Positions 51,394 to 60,446 of a stretch of 64,000 nucleotides of DNA are shown here, one piece after another. Positions within the stretch are counted from its first letter, which is position 1. Each line of letters begins with the position of its first letter. The position numbers and the translations under genes are program-made. Below the pieces are notes generated by a model. That model worked only from the letters and a program-made list of their open reading frames with translations. It was not told the origin of the DNA and searched no databases. Source of the stretch: Candidatus Rifleibacteriota bacterium. GTDB lineage: Bacteria > Muiribacteriota > Ozemobacteria > Ozemobacterales > Ozemobacteraceae. The stretch covers positions 140,381-204,380 of the forward strand of contig JADFZL010000004.1 in the NCBI GenBank assembly GCA_015232575.1, given 5' to 3'.

Positions 51394-52725
51394 ATGAAAA
51401 AATATGCCCTCTGTTTGTTGTTTGCATTAGCTGTTTCGCCTTCTGATGCTGAATTGAAACCAGCATCCAATATTACCGGACCGGCAAGGTCACAAATGGA
51501 AGCTGATAAGCAGTGGTCTTCAGTTATTGAAATGCTGGGTAAGGAGAATTTGTCAAAGGTTGCTTACGAAAAAATGATTGCTCTTGTTGACCAGCTTGTT
51601 GATGCTGAAGCAAATGATGCAGATGGTTTGAATGTTGCCATGCACGCCTCTGCGCTGGGTAATCTTGCCATGCTGGAACACATTGATTTACGTTCTCACT
51701 CTCTTTTGCTTCAAAAACATCCGAGGACCGGTCTGAACGTACTTCATTTTGCAGGTCAGGCAAAGGGTAACAAGGGTTCGGCAATTATTAACTGGTTTTT
51801 CAAAAAATATCCTTCTGAAGCTTTGAATTTGGTTAACACCCGTGCCTTGAATTCAAACGGTAAGGGAAATGGGCACACTGTTGTCATGGAAGCCGTTTTC
51901 ACAAAGCGAATTGATACTGTCAATACCCTTCTTGCTCTTGCCTCGAACGGTATTCAAATCGATTTCTCAACCCCGGCTATCACTGGTTGGGGTCCGAAAA
52001 CGATTGCTGAACGCGAGAAACTTTCTGTTGCTGCACTTCTTCCTGATTGTGATGTTCCGGCTGATAAGCGTGTTGCATGGGGAATAGAGCAGGATCGAAT
52101 CTATCTGGAGGCTATTTCAGACAAAGAATTGTACGAAACAGAGAAAAATGGAATATTATTTCTTAAGCTTTTAAGCGAGGGAAAAGTCTCTGAGTCTCTT
52201 CAAATGGTCGCGGATTCAAAGGTATCAATTAATGGTAGATACGGCAGAATGCAGGGAACAGCACTTGGCACTGTCACAACTCCAAGTTCTAACAGAACTG
52301 CTGAAGAAGTTGCTCAGCAAACAAAGTTAGTGCTTGAGGCAGGTGCAGATCCACGCGTTGCAGAGGGCAGTCTTATGTTTGTACATGGAGCATTTCGTTC
52401 GGCAGTCTTCGGATTTACAGGGGCTCTGAAGCACATAATGGACAAGGTAGAAAAAGATCATGGGAAAAATGGTCTGGTCAATCTCTTAAACACAAGTGGC
52501 CCGGAAAATGGTGTCACAATGGGATTGGATGCAGCTTGGCGGAGACGCGCCGATGTGCTGAAACTCTGGCTTGACCGTGGCGGAAACCCTTCAATAACTT
52601 CTTTTGCCGGTGAAAACATACTTGAAGCAATTGAAGAATGGCAAACCGAATCAAAAAATAACACCGCCATTACTCCTCCTCCTCAAGACCTGATCGATCA
52701 GATCCAAAAAAAATTGTTCAAATAA
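51394..52725 (+). CDS. Secreted ankyrin-repeat protein
   Basis: A 443-residue protein with a signal peptide (YALCLLFALAVSPSDAELK). Ankyrin-like repeats follow: NDADGLNVAMHASALGNLAM (near 70), GLNVLHFAGQAKGNKGSAII (near 110), NGHTVVMEAVFTKRIDTVNT (near 165), and near the end NGVTMGLDAAWRRRADVLKL and GNPSITSFAGENILEAIEEW. Exported ankyrin proteins are protein-binding; the target is unknown. AGAAGGAGAAATTATT precedes the ATG. Divergent from the TIGR04222 gene. Confidence 0.82.
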   Translation: MKKYALCLLFALAVSPSDAELKPASNITGPARSQMEADKQWSSVIEMLGKENLSKVAYEKMIALVDQLVDAEANDADGLNVAMHASALGNLAMLEHIDLRSHSLLLQKHPRTGLNVLHFAGQAKGNKGSAIINWFFKKYPSEALNLVNTRALNSNGKGNGHTVVMEAVFTKRIDTVNTLLALASNGIQIDFSTPAITGWGPKTIAEREKLSVAALLPDCDVPADKRVAWGIEQDRIYLEAISDKELYETEKNGILFLKLLSEGKVSESLQMVADSKVSINGRYGRMQGTALGTVTTPSSNRTAEEVAQQTKLVLEAGADPRVAEGSLMFVHGAFRSAVFGFTGALKHIMDKVEKDHGKNGLVNLLNTSGPENGVTMGLDAAWRRRADVLKLWLDRGGNPSITSFAGENILEAIEEWQTESKNNTAITPPPQDLIDQIQKKLFK

Positions 52726-52992
52726 GACCCTCGCCACAACCCTGGCGGTGAAATCATCCCTTTATTAAGGCTTTCTGTGGTAAGGGCTTGCGCATAAATA
52801 GCTTAAGCATTTTTTTCATAACATTACAACTTATGCTTGAATTCAAATCTTTTCAGACATTTTTCGTTTTGAAAATGATCATGTTATGATCGATTGATAG
52901 CCGGGAACAGTTGGTTTGAAAGAACCTTGTATCAACTGTTCCCTGAGTATTGTCGCTGGACAAACGTATACTTTTTCTTTCCACTATTTATT

Positions 52993-53140
52993 GAGTAGTG
53001 GACTTTCGCACATTTTTGAAAAACTGCTTATTAATGAGACTTTATAAAAGACAAGCGAAAAACTGATATGGTCTATGAAAAGCTCATGAATACTGAATTG
53101 ACTCTTTGCGATTCTGAAAATGTGCGAAAGTCCACGAGTA
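52993..53140. mobile_element. MITE of 138 bp with perfect TIRs and 5-bp target duplication
   Basis: GTGGACTTTCGCACATTTT (52998-53016) is exactly inverted at 53117-53135. GAGTA directly flanks both ends (52993-52997 and 53136-53140). Removing the element and one GAGTA yields TTTATTGAGTAGATA, which occurs uninterrupted at 61970-61984. No transposase inside or elsewhere in the window. The rest of the gap 52726-53309 holds only the PadR promoter. Confidence 0.85.
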
Positions 53141-53187
53141 GATACATCAAATTTTTTACAAATAAAAAAAATATATAACAAGGTTCA

Positions 53188-53216
53188 TTGACATATAAGC
53201 TACTTTGTGTTACATT
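53188..53216 (+). promoter_or_regulatory. Promoter of the PadR-type gene
   Basis: TTGACA (53188-53193), 17 nt, then TACATT (53211-53216). ACCTAATACTAGGC just downstream includes a CCTA...TAGG inverted motif that could be the operator. Confidence 0.55.
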
Positions 53217-53309
53217 GTAGTTGTAGTCACCTAATACTAGGCAATAATAATTTAAGGTGCATTAGTGGATAAGTTTGATTGTGTAGATGTTTTGACCAGG
53301 AGAAAATAT

Positions 53310-53666
53310 ATGGTAGACAGTGTTGCACTTAAAGACCAGAAGGTAAAACAATTCCGAAAGGGAATTCTGGAACTGGCTATTCTGAAAATCATCAGCGGTA
53401 AAGAATGTTATGGTTACCACATCATTGAAACGCTGAAGGATAATGGCCTTCAGATAACTGAAGGAACAGTCTATCCAATTCTTTCACGACTGAAGGATGA
53501 TGAGACTATTTCATATCGCTGGGAAGAATCCAACAAAGGACCGCCAAGGAAATATTATTTCATAACGGACAAAGGAATCGAATTACTTAAAATGTTGACA
53601 ATTGAGTGGCAATCGATAAATAAAACACTTCAAAGAATTATGGAGAACGGAAATGAAAAACCTTGA
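53310..53666 (+). CDS. PadR-family transcriptional regulator
   Basis: A 118-residue protein. The winged-helix pattern LELAILKIISGKECYGYHII, LQITEGTVYPILSRLKDD and GPPRKYYFITDKGIELL is that of PadR regulators. The ATG at 53310 has AGGAG 7 nt upstream; a GTG at 53265 opens the same frame without a site. It overlaps the next gene by 14 nt. In many bacteria PadR genes pair with membrane proteins carrying the HAAS-like N-terminal domain, as here, and repress that operon. Confidence 0.92.
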   Translation: MVDSVALKDQKVKQFRKGILELAILKIISGKECYGYHIIETLKDNGLQITEGTVYPILSRLKDDETISYRWEESNKGPPRKYYFITDKGIELLKMLTIEWQSINKTLQRIMENGNEKP

Positions 53667-55692
53667 AGGGATATTTAATTTTACAAAAGAAGCGTTATAT
53701 TCTGGCGAGTCTTTTTTCCGGGAACTCAAAGCTGAGGGGGAAAGACAAAAAATTAATTCGCTATCTCTTCAGGAAATATGCGAATCACTTGAAGAGCATT
53801 TGAGTTTTGCTTTGCGTGAAGAACTTGATAAACGACGAATTACTCTGGTTGATGCTCAATTGATGACAGAGTTGATTTGCTCGCTTGGTAGCCCGGAAGA
53901 AATTCTCGAAGGGCTTCCTAAAGATGATTCTGAATTTGTGAAGTCGCCGATGGCTTGCACTGCCGTAGATGTTCACCAAGAAACACCAACAGAAACAGCC
54001 AATGGTAAAATCGAACACACAACTGATTATTTCAACAGATTTCGTAAAAAGCAGCTTTGCAGATCAACCAAAAATACCTGGTTATTTGGAATTTGTGGCG
54101 GTCTCGGTGAATATTTCGGAATTCCACCAATCATTTTAAGGCTTATATTCATATTTCCGCCGCTTTTTCCAATGTCAATTCTGTTTTTCTATATTCCGCT
54201 GATTTTCTTACTTCCTCTTGATACTGATTCAGTGTCGAATAATAGAATGCAGCGTGCAGAAGGCTGTCTTATCAGGGGATTACGTTATTCTTTCTCTCTA
54301 TTTATGGCAATCATTGTATATTTTCCGTTGGCAATAGTATCAATTTTATTTGCAGGTACAGGATTTATTAAAATATTGTTTGAATCAGGGCTTACACAGG
54401 AGTACTACTTATTTGCAAATCTGATGAACTTTCCGGGTTTTCTTTCAGGTACATTGAATATCATCATTGGACTCTCGTTTTGTGCTCTGTTTTCGCATCT
54501 GATGATAGCTTCCATTTCAGGACGAGCAATTCTTACCATAAACACAAAAAACCTTCTCTTATTTGCTGCAATCTCTGGAATTATTGTTCAATCATTGCTT
54601 CTGTTGGCCGCAAAGACACAAACATGGTCTAAAAGCAATACTTCCGAAAAGTTTTCATTCAATGCTTCCTTGATAAGGGAAATCTACATAGAAGATAAAG
54701 TGCTATATCCAAGGTTAAATAAGAATCTGATAGAAATTACCGGAGACCCTGATACCGCAACAATCACAATAGATATTGTCCGGGAAGCTCGCGGAAAAAA
54801 CACCTCTGACGCTGAAGAAGCACTTCAAAGCATCAGTGTGTTGCCTGTGATTGAATCTGGAGTATTGACAATTCCACTTCTGGTTAATGCATCAGAATGG
54901 TGGTTTTATAAATATCCGGAAGTTCGGATAACAGTGAGGATTCCAGATAAACAGACGATAGCGATTAAGACAGTTGGAAAGTTTATCAATGGAAATCTCA
55001 GAATTAGAAGATTGAATTCCTCGCTATCCCTGAACAATGACATTTTATCAGCAGGACTGGAAGATATATCAAGCAGTGATTTAAATATTTCCAACAATAT
55101 TGGTTCAATTGAAATGAATAATATTAATGCAGACAAATTAAAACTGATATCGAATATCGGATCATTCGACATCAGAAACAGCAAGGGGTCATCTGCAATA
55201 ATTGAAACCAACATCGGAAGTGTTGAAATGAAAAACATTGAATATGATAATCTTAAAATCGAAACTCAGATGGGGCAGATTATTCTGGATGATTATTATG
55301 GAAGGCGACTGAAGGGACATTCCGATCTTGGGACGATACAGGCAAGAATCAACAGATGTGGCCCTGATTCTGAATATATTCTCACAAGTAATATCGGGCA
55401 GGTCGAATTAATTCTTCCAGAAGATGCATCGCCAGAGTATTCTCTTCAAAATAATCTCGGACATATTGAGAATGATTTCGAGAACACTTCTCCAGCAGTT
55501 GGTTCCCCTAAGGTTACTCTCAAATCAAGTCTCGGACAGTTAAGTCTGATAACCTCTGAAACACGCAGCAGAAGAAAGAAATTCAATAGGCAGGATAAAA
55601 TGCAGATTAAAACAAACATCAAAAATAAGCTAATATCACCAGAAAAGCCCTACCAATTTGACAAATCTGCCAGTGAACCAGGACAATTCTAA
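53653..55692 (+). CDS. Membrane protein with HAAS-like, PspC and DUF4097-like domains
   Basis: A 679-residue protein. Residues 30-95 form a HAAS-like helical domain (LSLQEICESLEEHLSFALRE, then LICSLGSPEEILEGLPKDD). A PspC domain follows (CGGLGEYFGIPPIILRLIFI near 155). Further membrane helices lie at about 215-315. The external C-terminal half has regular repeats (NNIGSIEMNNINADKLKLIS, NIGSFDIRNSK, TNIGSVEMKNIEYDNLKIET) predicting a beta-helix of the DUF4097/adhesin type. It is the likely signal-sensing partner of the PadR protein, whose gene overlaps. Envelope stress is the family theme; the exact signal is unknown. Confidence 0.82.
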   Translation: MKNLEGIFNFTKEALYSGESFFRELKAEGERQKINSLSLQEICESLEEHLSFALREELDKRRITLVDAQLMTELICSLGSPEEILEGLPKDDSEFVKSPMACTAVDVHQETPTETANGKIEHTTDYFNRFRKKQLCRSTKNTWLFGICGGLGEYFGIPPIILRLIFIFPPLFPMSILFFYIPLIFLLPLDTDSVSNNRMQRAEGCLIRGLRYSFSLFMAIIVYFPLAIVSILFAGTGFIKILFESGLTQEYYLFANLMNFPGFLSGTLNIIIGLSFCALFSHLMIASISGRAILTINTKNLLLFAAISGIIVQSLLLLAAKTQTWSKSNTSEKFSFNASLIREIYIEDKVLYPRLNKNLIEITGDPDTATITIDIVREARGKNTSDAEEALQSISVLPVIESGVLTIPLLVNASEWWFYKYPEVRITVRIPDKQTIAIKTVGKFINGNLRIRRLNSSLSLNNDILSAGLEDISSSDLNISNNIGSIEMNNINADKLKLISNIGSFDIRNSKGSSAIIETNIGSVEMKNIEYDNLKIETQMGQIILDDYYGRRLKGHSDLGTIQARINRCGPDSEYILTSNIGQVELILPEDASPEYSLQNNLGHIENDFENTSPAVGSPKVTLKSSLGQLSLITSETRSRRKKFNRQDKMQIKTNIKNKLISPEKPYQFDKSASEPGQF

Positions 55693-56331
55693 TTATTTCC
55701 GAATAAGGAAGTCTGAACAAAATTCAGACTTCCCGGAGGTAAATTCCCCAAAAATGTAAATTTTACTTTCGCAAGCCAGTAGAGTTGATTTCAAAGTTGT
55801 GTATCAATGAGTTTAATGCCAATAATATAGCTTTATATTGTATTTCTAACAGTGCATTCCCGAATAAAAGTTAATGTGAAACACGTTGATCCTTAAAATT
55901 GGTCGCTATCAGTAAAGATTCGTGTGCATCACGATTGCAATGTGTCTTCGTTACCTGGGGCCGTCGTTGTCATCGACATCCGTTCTCACATTGATCTTCT
56001 TGTCTATCTCGACCGAGGGGAGAGATCTCCGAAAGTAAGCAGATTTCTCCCTTCGGTTGAAATGACAGCAAGATATCAAGCGCTTTCCCTAAATTATCGA
56101 GCAGTTAAATAATATTAGCAAATTTGCTACAGAGTCTATTTTTTCACGTCAAATTAACGTTTACAAAAAATATGACTCCTCTTGCACGGCTGTTTTATGA
56201 GCATCAGCAACAGTTCCAGCATCGAATACGATGCTTTCAAGTCTTTGCAACGTTTTTCAACAGCACTTTTCTTCTAAAGAAATCTGCAAAGATAATTTCA
56301 GATTATCGAGAATTCAACAATTTGGAGAAAA
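55693..56331. other. Intergenic region with repeat, no supported gene
   Basis: A palindromic repeat copy lies at 56002-56066; CGAATTATTGAGCAG-like sequence follows it near 56090-56105. Remaining sequence is AT-rich with no supported frame. Confidence 0.6.
56002..56066. repeat. Dispersed palindromic repeat, full copy
   Basis: GTCTATCTCGACCGAGGGGA at the left, and CTCCCTTCGGTTGAAATGAC at the right. Downstream CCCTAAATTATCGAGCAG matches the flank of other copies. Confidence 0.75.
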
Positions 56332-56742
56332 ATGATGAATAGGTACAACTATGTTATCGTCGTCAGTGTTTTATTCCTGTTTTCCCTGGCTCCTGCTTTT
56401 CCGGCAAATTTAACGTCACTTCCGGGCATTGAAGACTTCTTTATTGACAAAGATTCAGCATTGTTTGAGCCCGCTGAATCTGGAAGGGTGCATGTAAGTG
56501 CAAGAATATACGTAAAAAAAAATAGCAACTTGCTTCTGGCCGTGAATTTAAAGTTCTCCTTTCTAATGAATTTATTTCCGAAAATATGTTGTGGAAAATC
56601 ACTTGATTCAAACTGTGTGTTCCCATTCTGGAAAGAATACGGCGATTTGTATAAATCAGTATTGCTTTTTGCAGACGCGGAAGATCTTTTCCCTGAATGT
56701 TTTAAAAACATTGTCACCAGGAAGGATGAAATTGCATCGTAA
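56332..56742 (+). CDS. Hypothetical secreted protein
   Basis: A 136-residue frame with a signal peptide (YVIVVSVLFLFSLAPAFPAN) and GGAG just upstream of two adjacent ATGs. The mature part has no motif; a run of nine A bases at about 56512-56520 makes a frameshift possible. It could be a truncated protein. Confidence 0.5.
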   Translation: MMNRYNYVIVVSVLFLFSLAPAFPANLTSLPGIEDFFIDKDSALFEPAESGRVHVSARIYVKKNSNLLLAVNLKFSFLMNLFPKICCGKSLDSNCVFPFWKEYGDLYKSVLLFADAEDLFPECFKNIVTRKDEIAS

Positions 56743-57207
56743 AACATCTTAGCAACCGGAACTTCCCAGTATTTATTTCGTAGCTGTAGCAATCTTGCTG
56801 ATCAAATCCAATTAATCGATAAAACAAAATAGGCGCAACTAAAAATGTAAAATCTGTTTTTCGCCGATAACATTGCTTCACTGACAAAAATTGCCATCTT
56901 TTCAATAGCACAAAATCTACGACTTTCACTGAATTCTTGAGAAAATTACAAAATTGTTATTATTGAGCTTGTTGATTTCTTGAAAACTATTTTCCCAGAT
57001 GGTAAACTGAACCCCATCAAAAATGATACGTATTTACTCAATAATCATTGGATAAAGAGCAGTTTGCATTGCCTTGTCTTAGTTAACGCCGAAAAGAGGG
57101 CAAAACAGAATGAATTATTTGGAGATACGATAATGCGATGTTCGCAAAAAATAATTGGGGAAATACAGAAGAAATTTTCTGTGAAAGGTAAAAGGTAAAA
57201 AACGGTT
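56743..57207. other. Intergenic region without supported gene
   Basis: A 72-codon frame (56980-57198, TTG start) has no ribosome binding site and no recognised motif, so I do not call it. No repeat copy is evident. Confidence 0.5.
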
Positions 57208-58662
57208 ATGAAGAGTCGTTTTAATTTTCATCCACTTGTAATGATTTTTTCGATGGTAATTATTGTTGCCGTTATGACATGGATTATTCCGGGCGGTGAG
57301 TATGAACGCAAACAGGTAAACGGAAAAACTCAGGTTGTGTCGAATTCCTTCAAGCAGATCGAAGGGCGTCCTCAGGGCATAGGGGCAATAATGACCGCTC
57401 CGGTAAAGGGTTTCACCAAGGCAGCGGAAATAATTGTGTTTCTGCTGGTTATCGGCGGCGCATTCATGGTAGTACAGAAGACAGAAGCCATTAATGCATG
57501 TTTGCAGCGAGTTGCAGAGATCTTTGCACAGCGCCCGCATCTTCAGAAATTTTTTATTCCGGTAACAATGACATTATTCTCTCTGGGCGGCTCAATTTTT
57601 GGAATGTGCGAGGAAGTAATTCCTTTTATTCCCATTTTTATTCCGCTTGCCATGTCACTCGGATACGATTCACTTGTTGGAGTTGCGATTCCGTTTCTTG
57701 GTGCCGCTGCCGGATTCGCCGGTTCAACTTTGAATCCTTTTACTGTGGGTATTGCCCTTAAAATATGTGAATTACCGTATAATACCGGACTTGGTTACAG
57801 GATTTTTGTCTGGATCATCAGCACTGTATTTACTATTGCATTTGTAATGTGGTACGCTGCGAAGATCAAACGTAACCCTGAAACCAGCGCTGTTTATGAA
57901 ATTGATCAGGCAAGGCCGTGGTTCAAGAATAAACAGGCAATGTCAGATAAATCTCAATCTGTACAAGATGTACAGCGAGAAGAATCATTCGGGGAAAATC
58001 AGGCAAACTCTGGAACAATTCTTACAAAAGCGCATATCATAATTATGAGTTTGTTTGCTCTGACAATGGTTGTGCTTGTAGTTGGAATTCTTAAATATGA
58101 GTGGTTCATTATTGAAATAGCCGGATTATTTTTCTCGCTTGGTATTCTTGCCGGAATAGTTGGTGGAATGTCTGCCTCTGAAATTGCAGATTCCTTCAAG
58201 GAAGGCGCAAAAGACATGGTCGGAGTGGCACTTATAATTGCATGCGCCAAATCACTTCTGGTAATAGCAGAAGACGGAAAAATAATCGATACAATGTTGT
58301 ACCACATGGGAAATTCCATTTCTCATTTGCCAAAGATTCTTGCCGCTCAGGGAATGTTCGTTACTCAGAGCATCCTGAATTTCTTCATTCACTCCGGAAG
58401 CGGACAGGCTGCTCTGACAATGCCTGTCATGGGACCTCTGGCAGACGTTCTCGGAATGACCCGTTTTACAGCAGTCCTTGCCTTTCAGTTTGGCGAAGGC
58501 TGGATCAACCCGGCGTTGCCAACTTCCGGAGTGACAATGGGAATTCTCGGACTTGCAGGAATTCCGTATGAAAAATGGTTCAGGTGGCTGTTGCCAATGC
58601 AGATATTCTTCTTCATTGTCGCACTGCTCCTTTTGATTCCTCCGGTATTACTTCAGTGGTAA
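57208..58662 (+). CDS. YfcC-family (DcuC-like) membrane transporter
   Basis: A 484-residue polytopic protein with about 12 hydrophobic segments. Its start, FHPLVMIFSMVIIVAVMTWI followed by IPGGEYER, and FSLGGSIFGMCEEVIPFIPI, AAAGFAGSTLNPFTVGIALK and SGSGQAALTMPVMGPLADVL are the characteristic sequences of the YfcC family in the DcuC/short-chain transporter group. Substrates in this group include C4-dicarboxylates and basic amino acids or peptides; substrate here is unassigned. The preceding AAAGGTAAAA and ATG at 57208 support the start. Monocistronic. Confidence 0.88.
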   Translation: MKSRFNFHPLVMIFSMVIIVAVMTWIIPGGEYERKQVNGKTQVVSNSFKQIEGRPQGIGAIMTAPVKGFTKAAEIIVFLLVIGGAFMVVQKTEAINACLQRVAEIFAQRPHLQKFFIPVTMTLFSLGGSIFGMCEEVIPFIPIFIPLAMSLGYDSLVGVAIPFLGAAAGFAGSTLNPFTVGIALKICELPYNTGLGYRIFVWIISTVFTIAFVMWYAAKIKRNPETSAVYEIDQARPWFKNKQAMSDKSQSVQDVQREESFGENQANSGTILTKAHIIIMSLFALTMVVLVVGILKYEWFIIEIAGLFFSLGILAGIVGGMSASEIADSFKEGAKDMVGVALIIACAKSLLVIAEDGKIIDTMLYHMGNSISHLPKILAAQGMFVTQSILNFFIHSGSGQAALTMPVMGPLADVLGMTRFTAVLAFQFGEGWINPALPTSGVTMGILGLAGIPYEKWFRWLLPMQIFFFIVALLLLIPPVLLQW

Positions 58663-58711
58663 TTTGAGAACCTTCAACAAAGCCGTATCTACTCAAAACG
58701 CCTGATACGTT

Positions 58712-58776
58712 GTCATCTCGACCAAAGGGAGAGATCGCCGCAGTTCCAGCAGATTTCTCGCTTCGGTCGAAATGAC
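58712..58776. repeat. Dispersed palindromic repeat, full copy
   Basis: GTCATCTCGACCAAAGGGAG on the left, CTCGCTTCGGTCGAAATGAC on the right, then a flank CCCCGAATTATTGAGCAGAT identical in layout to other copies. Confidence 0.8.
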
Positions 58777-58837
58777 AGCAAAATACCAGGTACTTGCCCC
58801 GAATTATTGAGCAGATACGTAAGCCTTTATGTAAAAC

Positions 58838-58998
58838 CTTAGTAAGGCAAATCTTAATAAAGGGGTCATTAAACAATGTCATTTCGACCGAAGGGAGAAA
58901 TCTCGCATTTATGAGATCTCTCACATTCGTTCGAGATGACAGCCCAACCGAAATTAACAAGCAAATATGTCCCCCTATTTAAGATTTTGTGTACTTAG
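58838..58998. mobile_element. MITE-like element, best copy
   Basis: The left end CTTAGTAAGGCAAATCTTAA and the inverted right end TTAAGATTTTGTGTACTTAG give imperfect terminal inverted repeats of about 28 bp (with GGGG at the inner end). The core is a palindromic repeat (58878-58940: GTCATTTCGACCGAAGGGAG and ACATTCGTTCGAGATGAC). No coding capacity. Confidence 0.65.
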
Positions 58999-59000
58999 CA

Positions 59001-59029
59001 AAAAAGACAGCCGTCTGGCTGTCTTTTTT
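59001..59029 (-). terminator. Hairpin terminator of the 59066-59902 gene
   Basis: GACAGCC, loop GTCT, GGCTGTC, with A5 before and T6 after, so it can also act on the plus strand. Confidence 0.85.
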
Positions 59030-59065
59030 GTATAATGTACATTACTGCGAATAAAGTGTTATTAT

Positions 59066-59902
59066 TTACATTCCGCCACTTGAATCTGTGCCTGTGGTTG
59101 TTCCTGAATCGGTTCCAGTTCCTGTGCCAGTATCAGTTGTGGCAGCGGCTCCGGTATCGGTTGAAGAACCTGTGTCACCGGCTGGTTGGGTTAAATCTTT
59201 TGGTTCTGCTCTGAGTGAGATGGTTTTTCTTGTGTCAAATTTTCTTACAACAAAATCTTTCTGGGCAACGCTTGTTGCTCCGTTAAAGATTTCAACAGAA
59301 TATTTTACTCCTCTTGGAACATAGATTGCACTGGACTTTCCAACAATTGTTCCATCTTTCAGAGTTGTTCCTGATAATACTCCGTCACCATAACTTGAAC
59401 CGTTCGCATCTACCAGTTTATAAGAGCATCCCCATGCTGGAAGTGGCTTGAAAGAAACGGTTACAAGACATTGCGTTGCTGAACCGGTAGTGTCGCCTGT
59501 ATTCATCTTGGTAAAAGTGAAAAGAACTCTTTTGCCGGTTTGAAATTCAGCTGTTGCCCGCATATTAGTGTTGCTGGCGCCGATAATGCGGTTGGTATTA
59601 AGAATTTCACCAAAATCGCCAGTCTGATCGATTGTACCATTTCCGTTTTTATCATGTTCAATGCGGATATTGAATTTTTTCGATTTTACAAGGGTGAATG
59701 GACCAGCTTTTCCGGCAGAATCCGTTACAAGGAGTGTTTGAGCTCCAGCCTGAGAGACTTTAACTTCTTTTCCAGCAAGGAATGCGCCATCGAATTTCAC
59801 GAAAATGTTCAGTTCACCGGTGTCCTGAGCGAAAGCCGAGAGTGACGCAAGAACTAACATAGCCAGTACGGATAACAGACGTGCAGTTGATTGAATTTTC
59901 AT
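59066..59902 (-). CDS. Secreted protein with low-complexity Thr/Gly/Asp tail
   Basis: A 278-residue protein with a signal peptide (LLSVLAMLVLASLSAFAQ). The mature region is beta-rich and carpetlike, starting GELNIFVKFDGAFLAGKEVK, with a possible Ca loop DKNGNGTIDQTGDFG near residue 85. The last 45 residues are repeats of Asp/Thr/Gly/Ser (DTGTGTGTDSGTTTGTDSSG). The ATG at 59902 has AAGGAG upstream; the frame to 59980 is an unsupported extension. A surface or matrix role is inference. It ends at its own terminator. Confidence 0.75.
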   Translation of the reverse strand: MKIQSTARLLSVLAMLVLASLSAFAQDTGELNIFVKFDGAFLAGKEVKVSQAGAQTLLVTDSAGKAGPFTLVKSKKFNIRIEHDKNGNGTIDQTGDFGEILNTNRIIGASNTNMRATAEFQTGKRVLFTFTKMNTGDTTGSATQCLVTVSFKPLPAWGCSYKLVDANGSSYGDGVLSGTTLKDGTIVGKSSAIYVPRGVKYSVEIFNGATSVAQKDFVVRKFDTRKTISLRAEPKDLTQPAGDTGSSTDTGAAATTDTGTGTGTDSGTTTGTDSSGGM

Positions 59903-60128
59903 AATTCTCTCCTTTAATAATTTTTTATTTACCGCAGGATTAAGATTATAAAGCTTTGTTAACCTCCTGTCATTTACCATTAATTTTCATTTTCACATTA
60001 TATACGAAAACGACCTGAAAAATGTAATAAAATAGTTCAACAATTTATTCGCGTGTGATTTCTGGCATGATAAATAAAGCCTTACAGAATCAAAGGGGGG
60101 CACTCCCGAAAAGAGGTTGTATCAACCT

Positions 60129-60209
60129 GTCATTTCGACCGAAGGGAGAAATCTCGTATTTTCTACTCAATCTAATCTTTCGGAGATCTCTCTCTTCGGT
60201 CGAGATGAC
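60129..60209. repeat. Dispersed palindromic repeat, full copy
   Basis: An 81-bp palindrome, close twin of 16992-17072, with GTCATTTCGACCGAAGGGAG and TCTCTTCGGTCGAGATGAC arms; the flank AATAAATAGTCCGCC is also shared. Confidence 0.85.
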
Positions 60210-60279
60210 AATAAATAGTCCGCCAGGAGAGAGATAATTGAAATCTTTTACTCTTGTACATAAACATGAACATAAACAT

Positions 60280-60404
60280 AAACTCAAACTCAAACTCAAA
60301 CTCAAACTCAAACTCAAACTCAAACTCAAACTCAAACTCAAACTCAAACTCAAACTCAAACTCAAACTCAAACTCAAACTTAATCTTAATCTTAATCTTA
60401 ATCT
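60280..60404. repeat. Hexanucleotide microsatellite
   Basis: AAACTC is repeated almost 17 times without interruption (60280-60380), directly followed by four TAATCT units (60381-60404) and preceded by ACATAA-like units. Apparent Lys-Leu or Leu-Ser reading frames here are artefacts of the repeat. Confidence 0.95.
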
Positions 60405-60446
60405 GCGTAATCTGCGGACAGCTTTTTCTCTTATCTTGAAATTGCC

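Noticed and set aside
56980..57198. 72-codon frame before the YfcC gene
   Set aside because: TTG start without Shine-Dalgarno, no motif and AT-rich composition.
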